Source of the DNA: HK-STAS-PATE-2 sp046350895
GTDB taxonomy: Bacteria > Patescibacteriota > Patescibacteriia > 2-12-FULL-60-25
NCBI GenBank assembly: GCA_046350895.1
Contig: JAXLZL010000003.1
Span: forward strand, 1 to 64,000
Reading direction: 5' to 3'
DNA: 64,000 bases
Below, piece after piece: positions 1-8,082 of this stretch. The notes under the pieces were generated by a model. That model ran no database searches. It was not told the origin of the DNA and was given only the letters and a program-made list of their open reading frames with translations. The translations under genes and the position numbers were made by a program. The first letter of the stretch is position 1. The number at the start of each line of letters is the position of its first letter.

Positions 1-713
1 CACGGAGCAAACCAACGCATGCCTCGACACATGCCCAGCAAAACATCGGCTTGTGAATACGGCCAGTCGGCTTGGGCAGAATATCCACCCCAGATATCGA
101 CATAGGCGTACCCGGCGTTCTCGATGAGCTCGCGATACGACAGGTGGGACGTATCGAGATGAAGGGTATTGAAGATGGCAGGAGATCCGAGTTTTAGCAC
201 GGACGCCTGAGTTTTTTCTCCGTGCCACGTAATGCGACGAGCGCCGACATCAACCGTGTCTTGCCAGGCAATGAAGGCGTCATCGAAGGCAGGTCGGTAG
301 ACGATGGCGCCCAGCATGCGCCATTCTCGATCACAGATTGTGATAATGGTTTCGTAATGCGGCAAGCCATCGCGGTATTGCATCGTCCCGTTAATGGGGT
401 CAGCGGTAATTATGAATGGATGTTGCTGGCCAACGAATCGTGAAATGCGATCGTTTTCATGCTCTTCACCATAAAATGATGCATCGCTGAACGTGGTAAA
501 GACATCGCTACCGATCCGGTCTTCGAGCAAGAGATCTGCATGCGTCAAAGCGTCTTTGCCGACGAGCGTTTCTTGCTTTTGCCTCGGTCCGGCGACGGTG
601 TGAATGACAGGTTGCAGCATTGCAGCGATACGACCCGCATCCCTGATGCGTGGCAGCAGAGTAGAAATGGCCGCTTTTGTACCGATATCGGTGATACGAA
701 GGCGTTCTCTCAT
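1..713 (-). CDS. Inositol monophosphatase family protein (C-terminus beyond window)
   Basis: The reverse strand is open from an ATG at 713 to the window edge, so about 237 residues are visible and the C-terminus is missing. It reads as a member of the inositol monophosphatase/FIG superfamily (Mg-dependent sugar or inositol phosphate phosphatases): a GEEHE segment matches the first metal ligand (GEE) and DPINGT followed by a YRDGLPHY segment matches the DPIDGT...F..G.P.F motif. The second Asp of DPIDGT, normally a metal ligand, is Asn here, which could lower or alter activity. Substrate cannot be told. It is divergent from the exported protein at 824. Confidence 0.75.
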   Translation of the reverse strand, partial: MRERLRITDIGTKAAISTLLPRIRDAGRIAAMLQPVIHTVAGPRQKQETLVGKDALTHADLLLEDRIGSDVFTTFSDASFYGEEHENDRISRFVGQQHPFIITADPINGTMQYRDGLPHYETIITICDREWRMLGAIVYRPAFDDAFIAWQDTVDVGARRITWHGEKTQASVLKLGSPAIFNTLHLDTSHLSYRELIENAGYAYVDIWGGYSAQADWPYSQADVLLGMCRGMRWFAP

Positions 714-786
714 GACGAACCTCGCCCGGGTTGAAAAGTGCAACGGTACCGTATCAGGTCTGTTTTTTGCGTCAAACCCTAAATTT

Positions 787-815
787 TTGTCGTATCATCT
801 GTAACCAAGTATCAT
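787..815 (+). promoter_or_regulatory. Sigma70-type promoter for the exported protein at 824, likely leaderless
   Basis: TTGTCG at 787-792, 17-nt spacer and TATCAT at 810-815. The -10 box ends 8 nt before the ATG, which puts the transcription start at or next to the start codon. No SD is seen. Confidence 0.55.
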
Positions 816-823
816 ATCTGCAT

Positions 824-1714
824 ATGAAACGCACATTATTGTCTTTGTTGCCTGTCTTGGCCTTGGCCTTGCCATCGGCTGTATTTGCAAAACCTGTTAT
901 CGGTTCGGTTACGGCCATGAATCCAACGGCCGGCGTGCCGGTAACACTTCAGGCTTCGGTAAGCTCAGGTGCCGCTATTCAAAAGTGTACGCTCTGGGTT
1001 GATCTTGCCGAGGTCGGCGAGATGACCGTGGCAAGCGGGGTTGCCTCTCGTGAATACACGTTTGCCAGCGGTGGCTCACGTATTGCTTTTGTCTTTTGTA
1101 AAGACGTGAACGGTGAGGCAGCTGCAGGTGCAAACACCGGCATTAATGTGGCGGGCTCACTCACGCCGGTACCGCTGCCAACACCGACTCCGACCCCCGT
1201 GCCTACGCCGACACCAACTTCAACCACGACGACGGTGTCCTTGGTAGGTAAGTTAATCAAACTCGCTTGTCCCACTGATAAGGCTGTTGAAGCCGATCAT
1301 CCTTGCAAAGCCGTTTACTACGTGAGCGCCGATAATAAGCGCCATGCCTTTCCGAACGGCGATGTGTACTTTACCTGGTATGCGAACTTCGACTCGGTGC
1401 AAACCGTTTCGGCAGAAACCATGGCGAGCTTCATGATCGGCAAGAATGTGACCTATAAAGGCGGCGTCAAAATGGTGAAGTTTGTCACGAGTCCAAAAGT
1501 CTATGCCGTGGCACGCGGTGGCGTTTTGCGCGGTATTGCGTCTGAAGAAATGGCCAAGGCGTATTATGGAGCAGAGTGGAACAAGAAGATTGCCGACATC
1601 TCGGACGCCTTCTTTACGAATTACACCTTCGGTGCGGATATCGCCACACAGACTACGACCCAGTCCTCGAGCTTGCAAATTCAGCACAGTAAAAAACAAC
1701 ACATCCGCCGATAA
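824..1714 (+). CDS. Exported hypothetical protein with Pro/Thr linker
   Basis: The start is set at ATG 824 because it begins a clear signal peptide (MKRTLLSLLPVLALALPSAVFA) with a likely cleavage after the Ala; the open frame extends further upstream without support. After an N-terminal module of about 110 residues with a Cys pair, a PTPTPTP-type linker (about residues 120-145) leads to a C-terminal module with CPTDKAVEADHPCKAVYY and repeated aromatic/Gly segments. That C-terminal module resembles a repeat seen in surface or secreted proteins of candidate phyla, but I cannot name a function. The stop codon lies in the loop of its own terminator. Confidence 0.8.
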   Translation: MKRTLLSLLPVLALALPSAVFAKPVIGSVTAMNPTAGVPVTLQASVSSGAAIQKCTLWVDLAEVGEMTVASGVASREYTFASGGSRIAFVFCKDVNGEAAAGANTGINVAGSLTPVPLPTPTPTPVPTPTPTSTTTTVSLVGKLIKLACPTDKAVEADHPCKAVYYVSADNKRHAFPNGDVYFTWYANFDSVQTVSAETMASFMIGKNVTYKGGVKMVKFVTSPKVYAVARGGVLRGIASEEMAKAYYGAEWNKKIADISDAFFTNYTFGADIATQTTTQSSSLQIQHSKKQHIRR

Positions 1715-1727
1715 GGCGGATGTTTTT
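1701..1727 (+). terminator. Intrinsic terminator containing the stop codon
   Basis: ACATCCGCC (1701-1709) pairs with GGCGGATGT (1715-1723), followed by a T run. The TAA stop of the upstream gene (1712-1714) sits in the loop. Confidence 0.9.
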
Positions 1728-2102
1728 ATTCTTGGTCTTCTGGATCAAGGGTCTCAAGGACTTTTTGGTAGACGAGGTATTCGGGGTCGCCTTCTTCGTA
1801 GCCCTCGGGCCGCCGCTGGCGAATTCGTAGAGGACTCCGCGCGCATATTCATCGGTGAGGTGCTTGGCGATGGGGACGAGGGATTCGAGCAGTGGCCTTC
1901 GGCATCCAAAAAGAATCCCGCTAACTACGTCATCAAGGGATTCGGTTTCGATGGCGTTTTCGATTTGTTTCGTCGCCTCTTCAAAATCGCCATTCACGAT
2001 GGCTTGCAGCATGGCGGCTTTTTGCGGATAGTCGGCCACCATCTTTGATTGGATGTAGTTGGCGACTTCGGTTTCGGTGAGCTTGAGTTCGGGGATCTGC
2101 AT
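1727..2102 (-). pseudogene. Small acidic hypothetical protein, apparent frameshift near 1807-1817
   Basis: From ATG 2102 the frame reads MQIPELKLTETEVANYIQ and continues sensibly to about GVLYEFAS. After that the annotated frame turns into Lys/Thr/Ser-rich nonsense that runs through the neighbour's terminator. The adjacent frame instead gives PEGYEEGDPEYLVYQK and ends in LDPEDQE-stop at 1727-1729, just outside the terminator. A single missing base (or a -1 shift) in the GC-rich GGCGGCCC region joins the two. This could be an assembly error, a real mutation or programmed frameshifting. Function unknown; the protein would be about 125 aa. Confidence 0.55.
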
Positions 2103-2154
2103 AGTTGTTGGCTTTTTTGGATGGTACAAAGGCTTGGTTTCGTCGTCCAGGGCA

Positions 2155-2182
2155 TTGACAAGAATATCATTTATTGTATTGT
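2155..2182 (+). promoter_or_regulatory. Sigma70-type promoter for small ORF at 2212
   Basis: TTGACA (2155-2160), 16-nt spacer, TATTGT (2177-2182), about 30 nt upstream of the TTG start. Confidence 0.6.
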
Positions 2183-2211
2183 GTTACATGTAGCCCTTTG
2201 GAGGTTGTGCC

Positions 2212-2403
2212 TTGATTCAGGTCATGAGCCACGCCGATAGTCACGAGGTTGAACTGGTCATTCGTCGCGTGAATCCGTTCATTGCCCAAGCCCTCATCCA
2301 CCTCAGAGAAGACGGGTATGTCCCCATAACGGTCCAGAAGGACCTGCTTGCCTGGGACGAAGGCCATATGCCCTCCCAAGAACCCCTGATGCCATCCCGG
2401 TAG
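2212..2403 (+). CDS. Small hypothetical protein (63 aa), TTG start
   Basis: GGAGG at 2200-2204 lies 7 nt before a TTG codon and decides this start; a promoter lies just upstream. The product is a 63-residue soluble protein beginning MIQVMSHADSHEVELVIRR, with no recognised domain. The strong SD is unlike the surrounding housekeeping genes and resembles the acquired genes of the window. It converges with the coiled-coil gene ending at 2408. Confidence 0.6.
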   Translation: MIQVMSHADSHEVELVIRRVNPFIAQALIHLREDGYVPITVQKDLLAWDEGHMPSQEPLMPSR

Positions 2404-2407
2404 CCGG

Positions 2408-4024
2408 TTACTCCGCTGCCGGGTTTTCGTTTTGGTAGGGGAAGCGGTTAAGGATGTATTTTTTGGTATAGAGCTGCTCAGCTTCTTTTTTGGCGGCGAG
2501 AATTTTGGGTATCGCGTTACGGTCTTCGGGCGCTAAAAATCCGGCCTCGATGAGGGCGTTTGGCGTGAGGAGTTTGGCAAGCTGGGTTTTGACCCACTCG
2601 GCAACGGCCTTTGATTGTTCGCGGCTTTCTTTTGTCTCAAGTTTTTTTGCTGCCTTGAGTTTTTCTGCTTGGGCCAAGGCTTCTCGTTGTTTTTCAGCTT
2701 CGGCGAGCATGGCTTTTTCTCGCGCCTGGTTCAGCCGCTTCGCCTCTAAGTTTTTTGCTTTTGTTTGCGCTGCGACTTCACGGTCGGTGGCAGATGCGAG
2801 GCGTTGCGCTTCTTGATGGTCGCGAATCGCTTTTTCTTTGGCGATTTCTGCGGCGATGGCGGCAGCCTGTTCTTCGGCGTAGCGCTGATCGATTTCTTCT
2901 TGCTTGATTCGTTCGGCGGCGGCCAAGGTACGGACTTCTTTCAGGTGTTCGTCCATGCGTTGCTGCTGTTCGTCAAAAGCCGCCTGTTCTTTGGCAAGCG
3001 TTTCTTCGGTGAGTCCCACGAGTTTTAACAGGCGTGAGCGTTCTCGGGCATTGAGGTTATTGGTCAGCGGCTGCAGGGCGGCAAACTTGTCGCCTACCGT
3101 TTGGTTGTCGCTTGTTTTTTGGCGCTGAGAGCGTTCGTAGGCGACTTGGACGCTATCGGTTTGGAGGATGACGAAGTGCGTACCCATGCTTTCGACGTGT
3201 TGTTTGTGTTTGGCGACGCTATGGTATTGGGCAGCCTTTGCTTCGCGGCCCGCATTCGCCTTAAATGTTTTTACTTGAAAATCATAAATGTCACCGGCGG
3301 CCGTTAAGCGCATGTCCACCGAACCCATGTCCGCCCTCAAGTCTTGGCGGAGCGTGCCATGCGCGACATGGGCAAGATGACCCGTGTCAGCGCGATGGAT
3401 CATGCGGCGCAAAAGGTAGATTTCTTGTAGCTCGAGTTTTTTGCCCCATTCTTGTTCGGGTACGGATTTGATGAGGGTCGCAAGCTCGGTATCAAGCTTT
3501 TCAAGTTTGGCCTTGCGTTCTTCTGGGTCTTCAAGGCGTTCGGCGATGCGATTTTGTAAATCAATCAGGTAGGTTTTGATATCGATGGCGTCAAAGCGGG
3601 TATTGTCTGAAGTGGAGGCTATGAAGCCCTCATCGTCTTTAAGCACGTTTGAAAAATGGCTAATGGCGGCTTGCTCGTGTTTTTGCAACGTTTTGGCATA
3701 ACGAGAACGCTCAAAGAGGGTGCGTATTTCGGCGCGGGTGAGGTTTTCTGGCTGTTTGTATTTGGTAAGTTCGGCAGTAAAGGCTTCAAACGCTTGTTCA
3801 GCTGCCTCGTGAGCAGCGATGCCCAAAAAAGCTTCTTGGGTATTATTGAGTTCTTTGGTTGGTTCGGTGCCTGGCAATCTGCGAACCTGCTCAAAGGCGA
3901 GGTTTACGTGGTCAGCAGTAAGATCCGTGGTTTCAAAGACGAGCTTGCTGGCGAGTTTTTTGAGCTTCGGGTCACTGTAGCGGGCTGCTTCTCTTTGGCT
4001 TGGGCGAAGAAACGGATTCTGCAT
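2408..4024 (-). CDS. Large coiled-coil hypothetical protein (538 aa)
   Basis: I do not recognise this protein. It starts MQNPFLRPSQREAARYSDPK. Residues about 230-290 form a globular segment containing GDIYDFQVKTFK and THFVILQTDS, whose beta-strand/charged pattern is vaguely like a nuclease fold, but no catalytic set can be assigned. Residues about 340-480 are almost pure Ala/Glu/Lys/Gln coiled coil. The C-terminus is a short helical domain. A TATAAT box lies about 11 nt upstream of the ATG on the reverse strand, consistent with a very short leader. Possible roles include a scaffold or a cell-envelope or DNA-associated filament. Confidence 0.75.
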   Translation of the reverse strand: MQNPFLRPSQREAARYSDPKLKKLASKLVFETTDLTADHVNLAFEQVRRLPGTEPTKELNNTQEAFLGIAAHEAAEQAFEAFTAELTKYKQPENLTRAEIRTLFERSRYAKTLQKHEQAAISHFSNVLKDDEGFIASTSDNTRFDAIDIKTYLIDLQNRIAERLEDPEERKAKLEKLDTELATLIKSVPEQEWGKKLELQEIYLLRRMIHRADTGHLAHVAHGTLRQDLRADMGSVDMRLTAAGDIYDFQVKTFKANAGREAKAAQYHSVAKHKQHVESMGTHFVILQTDSVQVAYERSQRQKTSDNQTVGDKFAALQPLTNNLNARERSRLLKLVGLTEETLAKEQAAFDEQQQRMDEHLKEVRTLAAAERIKQEEIDQRYAEEQAAAIAAEIAKEKAIRDHQEAQRLASATDREVAAQTKAKNLEAKRLNQAREKAMLAEAEKQREALAQAEKLKAAKKLETKESREQSKAVAEWVKTQLAKLLTPNALIEAGFLAPEDRNAIPKILAAKKEAEQLYTKKYILNRFPYQNENPAAE

Positions 4025-4075
4025 AAGATGGATTGATTATAGCATGCCGGCCATTCGCGGATTATCCAAGGGCAA

Positions 4076-4107
4076 AGAAAAACCCCACACCACGTGGTGC
4101 AGGGTCA
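4076..4107 (-). terminator. Intrinsic terminator of yvcK
   Basis: On the reverse strand a hairpin with an ACCACGTGGT core is followed by GGGGTTTTT. The yvcK stop codon (4105-4107) abuts the stem. Confidence 0.8.
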
Positions 4108-5079
4108 GACTTTGAGAATAGCAGAGGCAAGCTTGGCCGAGTCGTGGCGCAAGAGGCTGCGATGCAATTGGTCTCCGGGTACGGTTGTGGCCGACCGATG
4201 AGAGAGGAGCGAGGCCGTGATTTTCTTCCAAGCGCTAGAGTGTCGGCTCAAGTCGTCTTCAACAAGCTCTTCGCCAGCGGTTCGGTATTTTTCGAGCAAT
4301 GCCGGATGCGGCCGTTGGTTGTTGACGATGACGGCATCGAGCATGGCCGGCGCCAGATATTCGCTGAGCGTATGCACAAAGTCAGAGGCTTTGAAGTTCT
4401 GCGTAAGGCCCGGCTTGGTAGTCAGGTTGAGAACGTAGGCTGTTCGACCGCGACGACGGGTGAGGGCGCTGGTAATACCCTTTACCAATAAGACGGGGAC
4501 GAGGCTCGTATAGAGATCGCCAGGGCCGATAATGACCGTATCGGCTGCCTCGATGGCGGCCAAGGCTTCGGGATTTGCTTCGGCCTCGGGGGTCAAGAAA
4601 CACCGATTAATTGCCTTGGTATTGGTGGCTTGGTCGATGATATGTTCACGGGCCAGAACCGTGCCATCAATCAGTCGAGCATTAAGCTCAGCGGATTGGG
4701 CAGAAACAGGGATCACGCGCCCATGCACTTTGAGAATGCGATGTGCCTCGCTGATTGCCGCGAGCGGATCGCCCGTCACTTTTTCAAGGACGGACAAGAA
4801 GAGGTTGCCAAAGTTGTGCCCGGCCAGACTGCCTTCTTGAAAGCGGTAGGTGAACAGGCTGCGCAGGATGTCATCGCCTTCGGCCAAGGCTGTCAGCGCC
4901 TGCCTGACGTCACCGGGCGGCAAGACTCCGAGCTCATCGCGCAAAACGCCGGTAGAGCCCCCTGAGTCCGCAATTGAGACGACGGCTGAAATATCAACCG
5001 GATGGTGTTTGAGTCCGTTCAGGACGGTAAATGTCCCTGTGCCACCGCCTAGGACGGCGATGCGTTTGCGCTCTCTCAT
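4105..5079 (-). CDS. yvcK: YvcK/CofD-like UDP-sugar-binding protein (gluconeogenesis factor)
   Basis: The 324-aa product has the family features: N-terminal GGGTGTFTVLNGL nucleotide loop, SIADSGGSTGVLRDE, LPPGDVRQAL, HNFGNL and a later IIGPGDLYTSLVPVLL. In other bacteria YvcK binds UDP-GlcNAc and is needed for cell shape and growth on gluconeogenic carbon sources; it is a cytoplasmic regulator rather than a proven enzyme. Length is normal. It stands alone in this window. The related CofD is a phospholactate transferase of F420 synthesis, but the N-terminal loop and length favour YvcK. Confidence 0.9.
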   Translation of the reverse strand: MRERKRIAVLGGGTGTFTVLNGLKHHPVDISAVVSIADSGGSTGVLRDELGVLPPGDVRQALTALAEGDDILRSLFTYRFQEGSLAGHNFGNLFLSVLEKVTGDPLAAISEAHRILKVHGRVIPVSAQSAELNARLIDGTVLAREHIIDQATNTKAINRCFLTPEAEANPEALAAIEAADTVIIGPGDLYTSLVPVLLVKGITSALTRRRGRTAYVLNLTTKPGLTQNFKASDFVHTLSEYLAPAMLDAVIVNNQRPHPALLEKYRTAGEELVEDDLSRHSSAWKKITASLLSHRSATTVPGDQLHRSLLRHDSAKLASAILKV

Positions 5080-5132
5080 GAAGCCTCCGCGGCGAACCTA
5101 GCAAAAACGAGGCAGAGCGTAAAGCGATCGGT

Positions 5133-5813
5133 TTAAAAAGCGATTACGTAGAGTTCGGTTGGTTCGAGGGCGGTAAGCGGTTGCAGGGCCTCACCGTCGC
5201 TTACTTCGATGGCCGTACCGGTTGGTAAAAGCTTGTCTCGGTAATCCAATGAGCCATTACCAATCAAAAGACAGAGATCGTTTGCCTCATCTGTCATCCA
5301 CACCTCGCCCTTTTCGAGCAGGTAACGCGTGACGGTGGCATTCTGGTGGATCAAAAGCGTATTCTCGCTCTGGATGGGCGAAACGAGAACAGTGCGTTTT
5401 TGTGTTCGGTCAAACGACTTTTGTTCGTATGAAGGTTCGATATGGTATTCAGCGGGTTCGATCCAGATCTGAAAAAGTCGCGTGGCCGTGTTGCCGCTAT
5501 TGATTTCAAAATGAACGATGCCGGTGCCGGCACTCATGCGCTGCACGTCACCGGCTTTGATGACTCCGTAGTTGCCAAGGGCATCGCCGTGGCGCAACTC
5601 GCCTTCAAGAATGATGGTGACGATCTCCATATTGCTGTGCGGATGCGGGTCGAAGCCCTTGCCTGCGGCGATGATGTCGTGATTCACGACACGCAGCGGG
5701 CCAAAGCCCATGCGATTGGGATCGTAATAATTGCCAAAACTATAGAGGTGTTTAGCATTCAGCCAACCGAAGTCCATATGGCCCCAGTGCTCAGGAAGGA
5801 TGACATTGATCAT
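5133..5813 (-). CDS. Pirin-family cupin protein
   Basis: The 226-aa product matches the pirin/YhhW group: HPHSNMEIVTIILEGELRH (metal-binding His/Glu region of the N-terminal cupin), GDVQRMSAGTGIVHFE, then a degenerate second cupin. Known relatives are quercetin 2,3-dioxygenase-like or metal-dependent redox sensors; the in vivo substrate here is unknown. It is divergently arranged with a MarR regulator, with a shared 90-bp intergenic region holding a promoter and a palindrome, which suggests MarR control in response to redox or aromatic compounds. Confidence 0.85.
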   Translation of the reverse strand: MINVILPEHWGHMDFGWLNAKHLYSFGNYYDPNRMGFGPLRVVNHDIIAAGKGFDPHPHSNMEIVTIILEGELRHGDALGNYGVIKAGDVQRMSAGTGIVHFEINSGNTATRLFQIWIEPAEYHIEPSYEQKSFDRTQKRTVLVSPIQSENTLLIHQNATVTRYLLEKGEVWMTDEANDLCLLIGNGSLDYRDKLLPTGTAIEVSDGEALQPLTALEPTELYVIAF

Positions 5814-5856
5814 GTTTTGGAGTTTCTCACCCGGCTACATGCCTGGCAAGCGGGAT

Positions 5857-5897
5857 TGTTAACCGCGTTGACAGCTGACTTGATTAACGGATAAACT
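5857..5897 (+). promoter_or_regulatory. marR promoter with overlapping palindromic operator candidate
   Basis: TTGACA (5868-5873), 17-nt spacer and ATAAAC/TAAACT (5891-5897) form a promoter ending 8 nt before the marR ATG. An inverted repeat TGTTAAC-CGC-GTTGACA (5857-5873, one mismatch) overlaps the -35 box and is a good candidate operator for the encoded MarR protein. Confidence 0.6.
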
Positions 5898-5905
5898 AGT
5901 TCATT

Positions 5906-6361
5906 ATGAAACAAAACGCCTACCGATCGAGCATCATTACCCGTATGATCGCCTTGGCGAATACGGCAGAGCGCATTGCTGACCAGGGTCTGTTTAGCCA
6001 TTTCGACCTTTCGGCAACCACGGGCGGCGTTTTGCTGATGGTAAGCAAGTTTCCTGAGACGACTCCAACCGATATCATGAAGCGTTTTGGCTGTACGCGT
6101 TCAAATGTGACGCAGCGTCTCGATAAACTTGAGACGATGAGCCTGCTCAAGCGCGTCGCCAACCGCGGTTCGGACAAGCGCTCCATTTCATTAGCGTTGA
6201 CGCCAAAGGGCAAGAAGACGGCAGAGATTCTTTGGGAGAAAGTTCAGAACCGTGCGACCCAGGCAGAAAGCATCATGAAGCCCGCCGAAGTCGAGCGACT
6301 GCATGAGATGTTTGACCGCATTGAAGTCTTTTTGAAGCAATCAGAACACCGCGCTTGGTAG
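5906..6361 (+). CDS. MarR-family transcriptional regulator
   Basis: The 151-aa protein has a winged helix-turn-helix: TTPTDIMKRFGCTRSNVTQRLDKLE (recognition region, about residues 50-75) and a wing with RGSDKRSISLALTPKGKK, typical of MarR. The N- and C-terminal helices would form the dimer interface. It is divergent from the pirin gene and probably represses one or both genes through the palindrome at 5857-5873. Its stop codon TAG (6359-6361) lies at the loop/stem border of the terminator. Confidence 0.9.
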   Translation: MKQNAYRSSIITRMIALANTAERIADQGLFSHFDLSATTGGVLLMVSKFPETTPTDIMKRFGCTRSNVTQRLDKLETMSLLKRVANRGSDKRSISLALTPKGKKTAEILWEKVQNRATQAESIMKPAEVERLHEMFDRIEVFLKQSEHRAW

Positions 6362-6376
6362 CGCGGTGTTTTTTTA
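6345..6376 (+). terminator. Intrinsic terminator overlapping the marR stop codon
   Basis: AACACCGCGC (6345-6354) pairs with GCGCGGTGTT (6361-6370), followed by a T run. It reaches the 3' end of the convergent elp3 gene. Confidence 0.9.
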
Positions 6377-8065
6377 GGCGAGCGTTTTGACCATGTAACT
6401 CTCGCGTTCTTCGTAACCGAGCATTTTGTAGTATTCACGAACGCCGATACCTGAGATCACCGAAAGGTTGCGATAGCCTTTGGCTTTGGCGAGTTCTTCG
6501 GCGCGCTGCATGAGCAGGCGGCCATAGCCACGGTGTTGCGAAGCATTGTCACTGGTTTGTTGCAGGTTGAGCGCGGTGCCATAGGTATGCAGCTCGCGTA
6601 CATAGGCCGTATCGGCAATGAGCGGGAATGCTTCGCTGATAACTTTTGCTTCTTTGGCCAAGCGCGCATCGTCTTTGTAATCCGGATGGTGGAGAAGGTT
6701 GTCGAGCGTTGGCGGCAAGCGCAAGCGCAAGAAAGCAAAGACGGCTCGGCGGTCCTCGTCTTCAACAGTGAGAAACACCTCTTGGCCGGCAGCCGAATCA
6801 AACCATTGCTCAAATACTTGGGTTTTGGCCTTGGCTGGATCAAATCCTTGTACATGGCCAACCTCGCGACAGCGCAAGCATTGGCAATGCAAGCCACGTG
6901 CCTTCATCTCATCTTCGATTACGGTACGCAGGTTGGTGACTTTATTGCCATGAGAAATTTCGTTTTCAGGAAAGTCGCGGATCAAACGCGAAACTCGGCA
7001 ATAGCGTGGGATAAGGGTTTGCAGCGTGATGAGAGTTTCTTTGAGCTCGTCGCCTTCGAGTGGGGTGAAGCGTCCGTCTTTGGCCCATTCATGCAGTTCT
7101 GCTGACGGCAATACCACGCATGGATACAGTTTGATCATGTCCGGACAATAACGATGGTCATTAAAGAGTGTACGCATGTCCTCGATGTCTTTGGCTGGCG
7201 TCGAACCCGGTTGGCCCGGCAACATGTGAAAGTCGGTCTTGAAGCCCATCATGCGCAAAAGCGCATTGGCGCGGATGGTGGCATCGATATGGTGGCCGCG
7301 CTGGGTCAAATCCAAAACGTCATTTTGTAACGTTTGGACGCCGAGCTCGACGCGTGTACAGCCAAGCTCGCGCAAACGCATGAGTTCTTTGGCGTTCACC
7401 CAGTCTGGGCGCGTTTCGATGGTGAGGCCAATGATGCGGTATTCAGCGGTCTCATTGGCTTTTTGTGAAGCGGCCAAAGATCCGTAACGGATTTTTTTGG
7501 TTTGGCCCAAATGGTTCGCGGCATCAAAGCAACGCTTGATGAACCACTGGCGATAATCCCAACGGTACGAAGACCAAGTACCGCCTTTAATGATGAGCTC
7601 GATCTTTTTGGCTTCGTGGCCATTGTGTTCGAGAGTGGTCACGCGTTGCCATACTTGGTCGTATGGGTCGAACTTCAATGAGAGCGCGCGTGCGGCGGCG
7701 GGTTCACTGGCGACGTAGCTCTTTGGCATTTGCACTTCGGTTGGGCAATACACGCATTTGCCCGGGCATGGGTAGGGCTTGGTGAGGACGGTAATCGGCG
7801 CCACGCCAGAATCCGTGCGGATATCTTTGACGCGCAAGCTTTTTTCGAATGATTCAGAAGCCTGCACGCGACCGTCCTTCACAAGCTGGTGGTACATGGT
7901 CCAATAATGGTAGAGGGTGGGGAATTGGACCCCGGTACCTTTAAGGAGTTTGCGGGCATTGGTCGCGAGCAGAGCGCGTGTCGGGGCCTCATCTTTCAGG
8001 GTCTCCAAAAGCACGTTCTCAAAGAGCGTGTTTTGGGCTTTTTGGTTGAGTTTCTGCGTGGACAT
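6374..8065 (-). CDS. elp3: Elp3-like tRNA uridine-34 acetyltransferase (radical SAM + GNAT)
   Basis: ATG 8065 (MSTQKLNQ) is preferred over the longer frame, whose extra 21 residues overlap the divergent gene at 8083. The 563-aa product has a radical SAM domain with the [4Fe-4S] triad in PYPCPGKCVYCPTEVQMPKS, strands GLTIETRPDW and RVELGVQT, a Cys-rich segment CQCLRCREVG, and a C-terminal GNAT acetyltransferase with HRGYGRLLMQRAEELA and SGIGVREYYKMLGY. Elp3 builds the carboxymethyl modification at C5 of tRNA wobble uridine from SAM and acetyl-CoA. It is divergent from a Trm9-like methyltransferase, which could methylate the Elp3 product. Confidence 0.92.
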   Translation of the reverse strand: MSTQKLNQKAQNTLFENVLLETLKDEAPTRALLATNARKLLKGTGVQFPTLYHYWTMYHQLVKDGRVQASESFEKSLRVKDIRTDSGVAPITVLTKPYPCPGKCVYCPTEVQMPKSYVASEPAAARALSLKFDPYDQVWQRVTTLEHNGHEAKKIELIIKGGTWSSYRWDYRQWFIKRCFDAANHLGQTKKIRYGSLAASQKANETAEYRIIGLTIETRPDWVNAKELMRLRELGCTRVELGVQTLQNDVLDLTQRGHHIDATIRANALLRMMGFKTDFHMLPGQPGSTPAKDIEDMRTLFNDHRYCPDMIKLYPCVVLPSAELHEWAKDGRFTPLEGDELKETLITLQTLIPRYCRVSRLIRDFPENEISHGNKVTNLRTVIEDEMKARGLHCQCLRCREVGHVQGFDPAKAKTQVFEQWFDSAAGQEVFLTVEDEDRRAVFAFLRLRLPPTLDNLLHHPDYKDDARLAKEAKVISEAFPLIADTAYVRELHTYGTALNLQQTSDNASQHRGYGRLLMQRAEELAKAKGYRNLSVISGIGVREYYKMLGYEERESYMVKTLA

Positions 8066-8082
8066 GCTAGTCTGGCCGTAGA

